IMG/VR virus record: IMGVR_UViG_3300021182_000018
Coordinates: 1-57,385 of that record
DNA: 57,385 nt
Direction: 5' to 3' (one strand)
Source of the DNA: a virus
Numbering within the stretch: the first letter of the stretch is position 1; each line of letters starts with the position of its first letter. The notes below the pieces were generated by a model, which saw only the letters and a program-made list of their open reading frames with translations, was not told the DNA's origin and searched no databases. This document shows positions 31,848-39,522 of the stretch, in pieces. The position numbers were made by a program, and so were the translations under genes.

Positions 31848-33600
31848 TCGTTTTTACCTCAACTTTGGAAAACCCATTCACTTTCTTTATCTCTATAATC
31901 CTATCATATAAATCTTGCATAGACTCACGATGAGAAACTACATAAGAACAAATGTTAGAATCTTTCAAAGTAATTTCTTTAATAGACCCTAACAACTTTT
32001 CTAAACCATCCGCATCCGTAGCGGAATCAAGAATTTCGTCGAATACTAAAAGATTACAATTCCAATTAGAAATAGTCTTCATGGTGCTTATAAAGGAAAG
32101 AAGAATAGCAATATCTATACGTTTCTTCTCACCTTCAGAAAAACTCATGTAAGAAACTCCCTTCTCAGATGAACCCACAATATCTATAGACTCTTCCATG
32201 TTTTCATTAAAATTTATCACAACTGGAAGATCAAATATATTTAGTTGTTCGTTTATCTTAGCGTTGAGAACAGGAACCAACCTTTTGAAAAAATAACTTT
32301 TAATACCTTCTTCGGAAAGCATCTTAACAACCATCTCAAGCTTCTTCATTTCTTTGGAAAGGTTTTCGAAATTTTCCGCATATTCTTTGTAAGTCTTTTT
32401 CTTTTCTTCAAACTCTTTCTTAATGTTTGTAGAGTCTAAATTAAAAACTCTTTCTTCTACATTTTTAATTTGTTCTTCTAAATCTTTCTTATTCTTTTCT
32501 AAATTCTTAATCTTCAAATTCGTCATAGAAACATTTGAATTAGTTTCTTCGGAAAGTTTTTTAATTTCCTTTTGCTTAGTAATTTTCAAAAGAATTTCCG
32601 AAAGTTTTTTCTTCAACCCGTCAATCTTTGTTTGAAGTTTAGTATTGTTGTCATTTAATTTTTTCAACTCTTCTTTCTTATGTTCTTCTGTTAACTCATG
32701 TTTGCATAGAGGACATTCAGTATTCTTTTCTAAAAACTTTATCTGTGTTTTATTCTCTTTAATCTTAGCTTCGGAAACTTTTATATCAGTGTCTATTTTA
32801 ATTTGTTCAGATACATAATCATTATTATCTAATTCAATTTTGATAGATAACATTTCCTTAAGTTTTTTGGAAAGTTCTTTAATATCCTTTTCTATAATTT
32901 CTTTCCTAGTCTTTAATGATTTAATTTCTTCGTCTTTCTTAGAATCAAAATCTTTAATCGAATCATCTATTTCTTTAATCTGAGAATTCAATGTTTTCAA
33001 AAGACTTTCCAAATTCTTTACATTATTTTGATAGATAGTCTTGTCAGTTTTTGTAGTGTTAAGTTTCTTCCGAGCTTTTGAAAGCATCTCTCCGAAAATG
33101 TTTATAGAAAAAATAGACTCCATTACTTTACGTTTTTCAGGAAGTCCTAAAGAAAGAAATGGAGGATTTGTAGAAGTAGCTATTGCGATTACAAGTTTGA
33201 AAATATCGTAATTGATTCCTATTAAAGTTGTGATTTCGTCTTGGTCTAACTTTTTCGAAGAGGCTGATTCTAAAGGAACTGTTTCTTCGTTTTTGTAAAT
33301 TTCTAATTTTTGTGGAGCATATGTTCTAATAATTCTGTAAGTATCTTTTCCGTCAATTGTGTAAGAACCTTCTGTATACAATCCTTTACCATTTTTACGG
33401 TTTACTAGTTCTGCTATCTTAATATTTCTATAAGGCTTTCCGTAAAGATTGTAAGAAACTGCATCTAAAAACAGAGTAGACTTTCCACCTCCATTTTTAG
33501 CAGTCACCAAAGAAAGCCCTGGTTCAAATTCTAACTTAGTTTCAGAATTTCCATAACTAAGGAAGTTCTTTACAATTTGATAATTTACGCGAACATACAT
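31840..33600 (-). CDS. 46: Recombination nuclease ATPase subunit, T4 gp46-like (Rad50/SbcC family)
   Basis: 586 aa (T4 gp46 is 560). SMC-like ATPase partner of gp47. Walker A VTAKNGGGKST (about 32-42), long antiparallel coiled coils on both sides of a zinc hook NTECPLCKHEL, signature MSFSEGEKKRIDIAI and Walker B NLLVFDEILDSATD near residue 515, then a histidine switch VVSHRESM. Starts 20 nt after an early promoter and overlaps gene 55 by 8 nt. Confidence 0.93.
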   Translation of the reverse strand: MYVRVNYQIVKNFLSYGNSETKLEFEPGLSLVTAKNGGGKSTLFLDAVSYNLYGKPYRNIKIAELVNRKNGKGLYTEGSYTIDGKDTYRIIRTYAPQKLEIYKNEETVPLESASSKKLDQDEITTLIGINYDIFKLVIAIATSTNPPFLSLGLPEKRKVMESIFSINIFGEMLSKARKKLNTTKTDKTIYQNNVKNLESLLKTLNSQIKEIDDSIKDFDSKKDEEIKSLKTRKEIIEKDIKELSKKLKEMLSIKIELDNNDYVSEQIKIDTDIKVSEAKIKENKTQIKFLEKNTECPLCKHELTEEHKKEELKKLNDNNTKLQTKIDGLKKKLSEILLKITKQKEIKKLSEETNSNVSMTNLKIKNLEKNKKDLEEQIKNVEERVFNLDSTNIKKEFEEKKKTYKEYAENFENLSKEMKKLEMVVKMLSEEGIKSYFFKRLVPVLNAKINEQLNIFDLPVVINFNENMEESIDIVGSSEKGVSYMSFSEGEKKRIDIAILLSFISTMKTISNWNCNLLVFDEILDSATDADGLEKLLGSIKEITLKDSNICSYVVSHRESMQDLYDRIIEIKKVNGFSKVEVKTNG

Positions 33601-33626
33601 TTTGGAAATCTCTCTATTATATTCTT

Positions 33627-33655
33627 ATTGTATCATATTTAATCTCCATTGTCAA
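33627..33655 (-). promoter_or_regulatory. Early promoter upstream of gene 46
   Basis: TTGACA (33655-33650), 17-nt spacer containing AGATTAAATATGA, TACAAT (33632-33627). The 13-nt spacer block and -10 are identical to those of the gp32 promoter. Confidence 0.85.
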
Positions 33656-33720
33656 GTAGCAGTTTAGAGAAATTTTAGAGAATATTACTAAGAAAGTTTT
33701 CGAAAACGAGACAGGACCGA

Positions 33721-33728
33721 CATAAATA
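33721..33728 (+). promoter_or_regulatory. Late promoter CATAAATA before the HNH gene
   Basis: CATAAATA followed 6 nt later by the ATG at 33735; there is no room for a conventional leader and no Shine-Dalgarno site. Confidence 0.55.
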
Positions 33729-33734
33729 AATTCA

Positions 33735-34208
33735 ATGAACAACTTGAAGCTCTACAATAAACTGATAGAACATGCCAAGGAACAAAACCGAAAGAAAGGC
33801 TCAGACTATTTAGAAAACCATCACATCATTCCTAAGTGTTTGGGTGGGTCTAATAAAAAAGAAAATTTAGTTTTGTTAACTGCTAGAGAACATTTTCTTG
33901 CACATAAATTATTATCAAAAGCCTATCCTGAAAATAAAAGTTTGTTCATGGGCTATCATAAGATGTCTCTAAGTTCTTCCGAAAATCAACAAAGAATAAA
34001 ATTAAGTTCTAAAGAATACGAACAACTAAGAATTAAAAATGCATATTTCAACACTGGAAAATTAAATTGGAAAAGTCGCCCTGTAAAAATATATGATAGA
34101 GTTTTCGAAAGTGTTTGCTTGGCATGTATCGAAATGAGTATACCAGACACTACGATGAGAAGAAGGCTAAATAAAAAGATGAACGGATATATTTACCTTG
34201 ACACATGA
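33735..34208 (+). CDS. HNH homing endonuclease
   Basis: 157 aa, free-standing. HNH core ENHHIIPKCLGGSNKKENLV, then LLTAREHFLAHKLLSKA supplies the remaining metal-binding histidines. The C-terminal segment KIYDRVFESVCLACIEM...RRRLNKKMNGYIYL is a NUMOD-like helix-turn-helix for target recognition. Located at the divergence point between replication and structural genes. Its last four codons form the -35 of an early promoter. Confidence 0.88.
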   Translation: MNNLKLYNKLIEHAKEQNRKKGSDYLENHHIIPKCLGGSNKKENLVLLTAREHFLAHKLLSKAYPENKSLFMGYHKMSLSSSENQQRIKLSSKEYEQLRIKNAYFNTGKLNWKSRPVKIYDRVFESVCLACIEMSIPDTTMRRRLNKKMNGYIYLDT

Positions 34209-34226
34209 GATTAAATATGATATGAT
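34198..34226 (+). promoter_or_regulatory. Early promoter at the HNH gene 3' end
   Basis: TTGACA (34198-34203), 17-nt spacer with AGATTAAATATGA, TATGAT (34221-34226). No ORF of useful length follows for nearly 900 nt, so its transcript is either noncoding or a long leader for uvsY. Confidence 0.8.
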
Positions 34227-35108
34227 GGAAAAGTTGAAGAAAACTATCGGAAAATGTTTCTGAAAAGTTTTCTAAAACACAAATCTGAAAATGGTTTGGG
34301 TAGAAGTTTCTCAATAAGGTGTTGGCTCTGAAAAAAAGACCAAAAGAAAGCCTCTAGCAAATAATAAGTCTTCTGGAGAAATGGAAGAATAAAATTGTTA
34401 AAGAAATGAGAGAAACTTCGAAGAAATGTTACGGTTTACGTTTCTTGCAAATTTGAAATTCTTATAATTTATTTTCTAGGATTTCAAATAAAAAGAGTAA
34501 AACATTTCTTGGGTCTAGATATTCCTTAAATTGTCTTCTAAAAATTTTTATATTTTTTGGGAGGGATTTAGGGTGGGTCTGTCAGAAATTTTTCGAAAGT
34601 TGAACTGAAACGGAACCATGAATTAGAAAGGACTTGAGCGAAGCGATTCAATCGAGGAACGAGATTGACTGAAAGACCATGAACAGAATTGTAATTAAAC
34701 TTTCTAGAAAATGATTATAAATTGAACTGCATTGAACCATATTGAAGTGAAGTTTTTAGAAAATATAAATCACAATCTATTGAAGTTAAAGATTTCTATA
34801 AATTCGAACCTATAGGACCATTGTAATTAAATCTATCTTCAATAAGAAAATTATAATTCAATCGAACCATTTTTAATTCATACGGTTCAAACTTTCTAAA
34901 CAATGAATAATTATGCTCATTTTGAAATTATCATTTTTAGAAAAAACTTAATCACAATATTAAAGTTCGTCCTTCGGACTCAGAAATGGCTCCCTACGGT
35001 CTCCATTTCAATTACTTTTATTGAATTAGAATTAACAGCAATTTAATCTTAAAAATCACGGTTCATCATTAACTTCAAAGCTAAATAACTATAGAGGAAA
35101 TTTAATTC
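34209..35108. other. 900-nt noncoding, hairpin-rich region at the divergence point
   Basis: No convincing ORF on either strand. Contains five GAACCAT-like heptamers (near 34613, 34676, 34734, 34822 and 34866, two of them GACCAT variants), inverted copies ACGGTTCA near 34899 and 35059, and hairpins TCAATC-GAGGAACGA-GATTGA (about 34648-34670), GTCC-TTC-GGAC (about 34969-34979) and GAAATGG/CCATTTC (about 34985-35010). It lies between leftward replication genes and rightward structural genes. Candidate for a replication origin, packaging-related site or structured RNA. Confidence 0.5.
35080..35087 (+). promoter_or_regulatory. Late promoter (GCTAAATA) upstream of uvsY
   Basis: GCTAAATA is followed by AGAGGA as ribosome-binding site and the uvsY ATG at 35109. 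Confidence 0.5.
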
Positions 35109-35522
35109 ATGACTAAACTTGAACTTCAAAAATTGAAACCATTGATAGAAAAGGAACTGACTTTCAATGAAGATTCTATTCAATCTAAACTTCAAGAGTT
35201 AGTCATTAAGAGATGTTTCTATCTAGATATATTCACTAAGGAAACAACTAAACTGAAAGACCTACGGCTCGATAAAGAAGTCCTCTATGGAGAACTTTAT
35301 GAAAAAATTAAATTTTACTCAGATATCAGAAGAGAGAAGCGGGATGAGATTGAGTCTCAAATGTATAAAGACCCAAGATTCTTCAATATTTGTAAAGAAA
35401 TAAATTTTCAAGAAGAGGTTGTAATATATCTCGAAAACACTCTACAAAATTTTAGAGACTTAGGATTTCAAATTAAAAATTCAATTGCTCATATGCGTTT
35501 CAAAGCTGGTTTAGATTTCTGA
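35109..35522 (+). CDS. uvsY: Recombination mediator, T4 UvsY-like
   Basis: 137 aa, exactly the length of T4 UvsY. UvsY helps load UvsX onto gp32-covered ssDNA. Mostly helical and highly charged; the C-terminal FRDLGFQIKNSIAHMRFKAG matches the conserved RGFAIKHIQDMRAFEAG of T4 UvsY, and the middle has the same pattern of charged helices. It heads the rightward genes with an AGAGGA ribosome-binding site. Confidence 0.85.
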   Translation: MTKLELQKLKPLIEKELTFNEDSIQSKLQELVIKRCFYLDIFTKETTKLKDLRLDKEVLYGELYEKIKFYSDIRREKRDEIESQMYKDPRFFNICKEINFQEEVVIYLENTLQNFRDLGFQIKNSIAHMRFKAGLDF

Positions 35523-35528
35523 TAAATA
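35521..35528 (+). promoter_or_regulatory. Late promoter GATAAATA at the uvsY stop
   Basis: Overlaps the uvsY stop codon and is followed 5 nt later by the ATG at 35534. Confidence 0.55.
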
Positions 35529-35533
35529 ATTTC

Positions 35534-35839
35534 ATGCGATTTAAAAAATTTATTCAAGAAAATTCCGAACAAACTCCTAAACCAGACATGTCAGTTTCCG
35601 ATGATATTTTAGAAATAGCTCGGGAATTATACTCTCAAAATCAATATCAAACTGCCGAAGACCTTTATATGGTAGCTTCCGAAATTTATGCGAAAAGAGT
35701 TTTAGAAGAAGTTAAGAAAAAAATTCAAGATGGTCTTGTATATACTACAGATTTGATTAAACAAAAATATCCGCAAAAAGATTTGAATAGTTTTATAAAT
35801 AAAGATAAAGAGGAATCAGAAAATGACTCAGAAAAATAG
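35534..35839 (+). CDS. Putative internal head protein (101 aa)
   Basis: The N terminus MRFKKFIQE followed by N resembles the T4 capsid-targeting leader (M-K-T-Y-Q-E-F-I-A-E), with an I-x-E protease site at residues 7-9. The rest is acidic and helical (EIARELYSQNQYQTAEDLYM could be a short TPR-like hairpin) and ends in a run of charged residues. I infer packaging into the head and cleavage by gp21. No homologue recognised. Overlaps the next gene by 17 nt. Confidence 0.5.
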   Translation: MRFKKFIQENSEQTPKPDMSVSDDILEIARELYSQNQYQTAEDLYMVASEIYAKRVLEEVKKKIQDGLVYTTDLIKQKYPQKDLNSFINKDKEESENDSEK

Positions 35840-36347
35840 TATTGGAAGTTTGGTAGAATCTTTGCTTTCAAAAAACACACTCACAGAAACTGAACGATTC
35901 GGTATTGTAGATGTGGCACCGACTTTCATTCAAAATGAACCTAAAGGACTTCAAGACCCAGATGAAGTTGAAAAAGAAAATGATAAGACTGAAGTTTGGG
36001 TAGTTATGAAAGATGGTGAAGTAAAGTGGGAAGGTCCTGCTGCCGATAAGGGTGACGCTCTAAAGAAAGCTGAAGCCGAACTTGGATATGATCTTGGTGG
36101 CAATCTTAAAATTGAAAAGAGAGAAGCAACTGCGCCAAAAGCTCTTAAAGAAGATTTCGTAAAGCTTTCTCCAAAGTCTGTCAGAAGTCTTTATAATGCA
36201 CACTTGGCAGAACGTATGGTAAATGAGGAAATTGTTGCCGATGATGACTTGGTTCAACATGGTCTCCTAACTGAAGAAGATAAAAAGCTTACTAAGAAAG
36301 GAAGAGCTTGGTTAGCTGGATACTTACCAACGATTTATAATTCATAA
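35823..36347 (+). CDS. Putative internal head protein (174 aa)
   Basis: Leader MTQKNSIGSLVESLLSKN then TLTE (residues 19-22) gives an L-x-E site for the prohead protease. Downstream are an acidic linker, a small beta-rich module (VWVVMKDGEVKWEGPAADKG) and a C-terminal helical module (DDDLVQHGLLTEEDKKLTKK). The function after ejection, if any, is unknown. A strong terminator follows at 36369-36402. Confidence 0.5.
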   Translation: MTQKNSIGSLVESLLSKNTLTETERFGIVDVAPTFIQNEPKGLQDPDEVEKENDKTEVWVVMKDGEVKWEGPAADKGDALKKAEAELGYDLGGNLKIEKREATAPKALKEDFVKLSPKSVRSLYNAHLAERMVNEEIVADDDLVQHGLLTEEDKKLTKKGRAWLAGYLPTIYNS

Positions 36348-36368
36348 GTTTAATTTTATTATGTTTTA

Positions 36369-36402
36369 AAAAGGCTCTTCGAAAGTTGGGCCTTTTCTTT
36401 TT
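36369..36402 (+). terminator. Intrinsic terminator
   Basis: AAAAGGCTC (36369-36377) pairs with GGGCCTTTT (36388-36396), 9 bp with one G-U, followed by TTTTCTTTTT. Ends the uvsY transcript unit. Confidence 0.85.
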
Positions 36403-36412
36403 GATAAACTTT

Positions 36413-36420
36413 GATAAATA
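36413..36420 (+). promoter_or_regulatory. Late promoter GATAAATA
   Basis: Followed by AAAAGAGG ribosome-binding site (36426-36433) and ATG at 36440. The T-rich tail of the preceding terminator (36394-36401) can pair weakly with this ribosome-binding site, with the promoter in the loop. Confidence 0.7.
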
Positions 36421-36439
36421 TTTCTAAAAGAGGTTTACT

Positions 36440-36862
36440 ATGGATTTTTCAGAACTTGTAGAAAATGAAATAAACAAAAAGAGAATATTGAATGAAGCTA
36501 CTGAAACAGAACTTTCGAAAGAGATTATAGAACTTTATGTAGCATTAACCGACAATCTTTCAGACGCTTTTAGAGACACAGCATCAAAAGCTACTCTAGA
36601 TGGTAATGGAAAAGTCTCGGAAGATTTAAGAACAGCCGAAGTAACTATTCAAAAGATTAAGAAAATTTTGAAAACAGTTTCCGGAAGTAAGACTAAAGAA
36701 AAGCTTGGTTCCGATGTTAAGAAAATTTTCGGAGAAATTGCTAATAGTTTAGAGAAAGTCAGAGATAGATTTCAAAACGAATTGTTACCTAAGTTCGAAA
36801 TAGATACTACAGAACATGAGTTTAACCCTAGCGAAGAAATTCCAACCGAGGACGAAGAATAA
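36440..36862 (+). CDS. Putative internal head protein (140 aa)
   Basis: Leader MDFSELVENEINKKRILNE then A, with an L-N-E site at residues 17-19, matching the pattern of the neighbouring proteins and MDFKDLANKILNE of the 50461 protein. The body is a charged coiled-coil-like helix (IQKIKKILKTVSGSKTKEKL) with an acidic tail EIPTEDEE. Late promoter and good ribosome-binding site; stop overlaps the next start. Confidence 0.5.
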   Translation: MDFSELVENEINKKRILNEATETELSKEIIELYVALTDNLSDAFRDTASKATLDGNGKVSEDLRTAEVTIQKIKKILKTVSGSKTKEKLGSDVKKIFGEIANSLEKVRDRFQNELLPKFEIDTTEHEFNPSEEIPTEDEE

Positions 36863-37206
36863 TGAAATTTCCAGAATATATGAAGATGTTAACTGAAGCA
36901 AAAAATGATTATGATTTTTCCGAAAAAGTTGAAGCAGACCTTAAGAAAATTGGGATCGTTTCTAAAAATGATTTCGGAAAGTATAAAGATTTCTTTGGGG
37001 GTGGTAAGGTCCAGAAAACTCTTTATGTTAAGCCTACAGAAGACGAAGATGTAGTAGAGGTTTCAATCGTAGATAAAGCCGGAAAAGTTTTTGATACTAC
37101 TGAATTAAATGTTTCTGAATTTTTTAAACTAAAGGCTTTTCTAAAAGATGTAGAAGAATTTGTAGAAGCTGAAGACAAGTTCTACAAGTCCTGGCATAAT
37201 CTATAA
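36862..37206 (+). CDS. Putative internal head protein (114 aa)
   Basis: Leader MKFPEYMKMLTE then A (L-T-E at residues 10-12) is close in form to the T4 internal-protein targeting sequence. The remainder has mixed alpha/beta character (KDFFGGGKVQKTLYVKPTED, then SIVDKAGKVFDTTEL). Unrecognised. Start overlaps the previous stop by 1 nt, so the two are made together. Confidence 0.5.
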   Translation: MKFPEYMKMLTEAKNDYDFSEKVEADLKKIGIVSKNDFGKYKDFFGGGKVQKTLYVKPTEDEDVVEVSIVDKAGKVFDTTELNVSEFFKLKAFLKDVEEFVEAEDKFYKSWHNL

Positions 37207-37214
37207 GTTTCTTC

Positions 37215-37243
37215 TTTACAACCTAGATTAAATTTGTTACAAT
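37215..37243 (+). promoter_or_regulatory. Early promoter of a short transcription unit
   Basis: TTTACA (37215-37220), 17-nt spacer containing AGATTAAATTTG, TACAAT (37238-37243). Same design as the primase promoter. Confidence 0.8.
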
Positions 37244-37249
37244 AGATTT

Positions 37250-37331
37250 GAAGTAAGGAGTTTATTCTTTATTAGCTGTTTTTCTCCTCCTATAAAACGA
37301 TCTGAAGTTTACTTTGGGTCGTTTTTCTTTT
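37250..37331 (+). ncRNA. Candidate small RNA of about 80 nt
   Basis: Delimited by the early promoter at 37215-37243 and the terminator at 37294-37331. No ATG-started ORF fits. It contains AAGGAG near its 5' end and CTCCTCC about 25 nt later, which can pair with each other. May be a regulatory RNA or an attenuated leader of uvsW. Confidence 0.45.
37294..37331 (+). terminator. Intrinsic terminator
   Basis: AAAACGATC (37294-37302) pairs with GGTCGTTTT (37317-37325), 9 bp with one G-U, followed by a T-rich run. Confidence 0.8.
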
Positions 37332-37332
37332 T

Positions 37333-37340
37333 GATAAATA
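37333..37340 (+). promoter_or_regulatory. Late promoter GATAAATA without a following ORF
   Basis: Followed by AGAGGTTTACC, nearly identical to the ribosome-binding region before 36440, but no start codon or ORF follows; the next ATGs hit stops at once. Nothing else is seen up to uvsW. Confidence 0.5.
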
Positions 37341-37499
37341 AAATTGACATTAGAGGTTTACCTTTAGTCGGCTTATTTTATGCTCATGTAATTCATACTG
37401 GAACCTTTCGGAAGTTTTTCTGGAAGGTTTTTTATTGTCTTTTCCGAAAATATTTCTTAAAGTTTTCTTATAATTTCTCTTGACTTTTCTTAAATGTTT

Positions 37500-37507
37500 G
37501 ATAAATA
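37500..37507 (+). promoter_or_regulatory. Late promoter GATAAATA at uvsW
   Basis: GATAAATA ends 6 nt before the uvsW ATG; no Shine-Dalgarno site. In T4, uvsW is expressed late and this control matters for switching replication modes. Confidence 0.6.
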
Positions 37508-37513
37508 GTTAAT

Positions 37514-38995
37514 ATGGACAAGATACATGTAAGAAAGTTTTCGGAAGTTTTTCTTCAAGCGAATTTAGATAAGTCTCAATATAATGAATTGAAACCTTTA
37601 ATGGAATTTTACGCAAAGGATTATAAGTTTTCTCCAGCGTATAAGTGCTCTCAGTGGACTGGAAAGATATCATTTCTAACAAGAGATGGTCTATTTCCAA
37701 TTGGCCTTCTATCAAAGTTTTTAAAATTTTGTGAAAGTTATTCTTATGAGCCTGTATTAGAATTTAAGGTATCAGAGTTTGGAGAAAAGGTTTCCGAAGA
37801 ATTTTTGCAAAAGTTTTTAGAAGTAGTTTTTCCACCTTCTGTAAATATTTTTCCATATGACCACCAAATAGAAGCAATATCTAGAGCTATAACTTTCGGA
37901 AGAGGTGTATTAAATCTTGCTACATCTTCTGGAAAATCTTTAATAATATATTCTTTAGTGAGATATTTAATTGCTAAAGGGAAGAAAGTTATATTGATAG
38001 TTCCTTCTATATCTTTGGTAGAACAGCTTTACTCTGATTTTAAGAATGACTACTCCTGGAATAATGTTTTAGATAATGTTTGTTTGAATTATGGTGGAAA
38101 AATTCTAGACCTATCTAAGAATGTTTTAATAACTACATGGCAAAGTGTTTACAAAAATGATGAGAGATTTTTCGAAAAGTATGATGCGTTGATTGTAGAT
38201 GAATGTCACCAGATGCAAGGAAAATCCATTTCGGAAATTGGTAAGAAATGTTCTAAAGCAAAATTTAGAATTGGTCTTACTGGTTCTATGCCTGATAATG
38301 AAGCAGATTTTAATACAGTTGTAGGATATCTTGGTCCAGTTATTCATAAAGTTATGTCGAAAGAATTGATAGACAAGGGAATCATTTCTCAGATTAAGAT
38401 TAAAAATTTGATTCTTAGATATCCAGAAAGCATGAAGATTGCTAGAAGTTCTTATCAAAAAGAAGTAGATGATATAAATTCATATGCTAACAGAAACTTG
38501 GCTTTAGACCACATTGTTAAAAATTCTAAAGATACTGATAACATTCTAATACTTGTAACTAAGATAGAACATTTGAGAAGTATTAAGATATACCTTGAAA
38601 AAAAGTTTCCTAAAAAAGTTGTTCATGAGATTTACGGAAAGACTGAAGCAGATGTTAGAGAAAATATTCGGAAAGGTTTAGAAAACGAATCTGGCTCAAT
38701 TTTGGTGGCATCTTATGGAACATTTTCTACAGGTGTTTCCGTTAAAAAATTGCATCATATTGTATTATTCTCTTCATACAAATCTCAGATAAAAATTTTA
38801 CAAAGCATTGGAAGAGGTTTGCGAAAACATGAATCGAAAGAATATGTAACAATACATGATGTGGTGGATGATTGCCGTTATTCTGATGGAAAAAAAACTT
38901 ATAATAATTTCTGTTATAATCATTGGAAAAATAATAGGCTCCATTATTATGAGGAGCAACAGTTTGATTATGAGAATGAAACAATAAATATATAG
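37514..38995 (+). CDS. uvsW: Recombination helicase, T4 UvsW-like
   Basis: 493 aa (T4 UvsW is 502). Superfamily 2 helicase that regresses forks, branch-migrates Holliday junctions and removes R-loops. Seen: small N-terminal domain to about residue 110, FPYDHQIEAISRAI (Q-motif-like), motif I LATSSGKSLI, Ia LIVPSISLVEQL, II LIVDECHQMQG (DECH), III GLTGSM, and the C-terminal helicase domain with QSIGRGLRKHE (motif VI). Expressed from a late promoter directly at its start. Confidence 0.93.
   Translation: MDKIHVRKFSEVFLQANLDKSQYNELKPLMEFYAKDYKFSPAYKCSQWTGKISFLTRDGLFPIGLLSKFLKFCESYSYEPVLEFKVSEFGEKVSEEFLQKFLEVVFPPSVNIFPYDHQIEAISRAITFGRGVLNLATSSGKSLIIYSLVRYLIAKGKKVILIVPSISLVEQLYSDFKNDYSWNNVLDNVCLNYGGKILDLSKNVLITTWQSVYKNDERFFEKYDALIVDECHQMQGKSISEIGKKCSKAKFRIGLTGSMPDNEADFNTVVGYLGPVIHKVMSKELIDKGIISQIKIKNLILRYPESMKIARSSYQKEVDDINSYANRNLALDHIVKNSKDTDNILILVTKIEHLRSIKIYLEKKFPKKVVHEIYGKTEADVRENIRKGLENESGSILVASYGTFSTGVSVKKLHHIVLFSSYKSQIKILQSIGRGLRKHESKEYVTIHDVVDDCRYSDGKKTYNNFCYNHWKNNRLHYYEEQQFDYENETINI
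38983..38990 (+). promoter_or_regulatory. Late promoter (AATAAATA) at the end of uvsW
   Basis: Overlaps the uvsW 3' end; followed by AAAGGA ribosome-binding site and ATG at 39011. Confidence 0.5.
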
Positions 38996-39010
38996 AAAGG
39001 ATATTAAACT

Positions 39011-39514
39011 ATGTCTTTAGAAAACATTGAAAATCTAATAGCATCACTAATTAAGTCTGGTGATAAAGATACTATTTCGGACTGTATTAGCCTTCTTGAA
39101 GAGATAAGAGACTATAAAAAGCCTGTTAAATCTTCTCATCATTCTTCAAAACATTCCGAAAAACCTTCTCAAAAAGTTTCCGAAAAATCTCAGAAAAAAC
39201 CTTCAAGTCCACTTCAAGAAGAATTAGGAACTGCCGCGAGTCTTTTAGATTATGATTGGAAAGAAGGACAATTAACAGAAAGACAACAATATCATCAACC
39301 ATTATACACTCCAGGAATGAGTAGACAACCTCAGTATTCTCCCCCTGGCCCATCTCAAGATTATCAGAGAGGGTTTGGAAGTCTTAATGGAGCGCCACAA
39401 CAGCCAGATTACGGAAACCCTGCTACAAACCTTCCGCAAGATGACCTAGTATTTTCGAAAAATCCTAATCCAGTTTTAGATGATATGACTAGTTTTGCGT
39501 CTAACTTGCTTTAA
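39011..39514 (+). CDS. Hypothetical low-complexity protein (167 aa)
   Basis: A short helical N-terminal domain (LENIENLIASLIKSGDKDTI), then a Ser/Lys/His-rich linker (SSHHSSKHSEKPSQ) and a Pro/Gln/Tyr-rich disordered region. No enzyme motif. Lies in the late structural region just before the neck protein with a 8-nt gap, so a virion or assembly role is plausible. Confidence 0.55.
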   Translation: MSLENIENLIASLIKSGDKDTISDCISLLEEIRDYKKPVKSSHHSSKHSEKPSQKVSEKSQKKPSSPLQEELGTAASLLDYDWKEGQLTERQQYHQPLYTPGMSRQPQYSPPGPSQDYQRGFGSLNGAPQQPDYGNPATNLPQDDLVFSKNPNPVLDDMTSFASNLL

Positions 39515-39522
39515 GGAAAATA

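Noticed and set aside
34590-35060. CRISPR array
   Set aside because: The repeated heptamers are short, unevenly spaced and vary in sequence; no repeat-spacer pattern or cas genes.
33735-35108. HNH gene plus hairpin-rich flank as a group I intron
   Set aside because: No P7-type R/S core pairs were seen, and no interrupted coding exon flanks the region; uvsY and gene 46 are both complete. A free-standing endonuclease explains it better.
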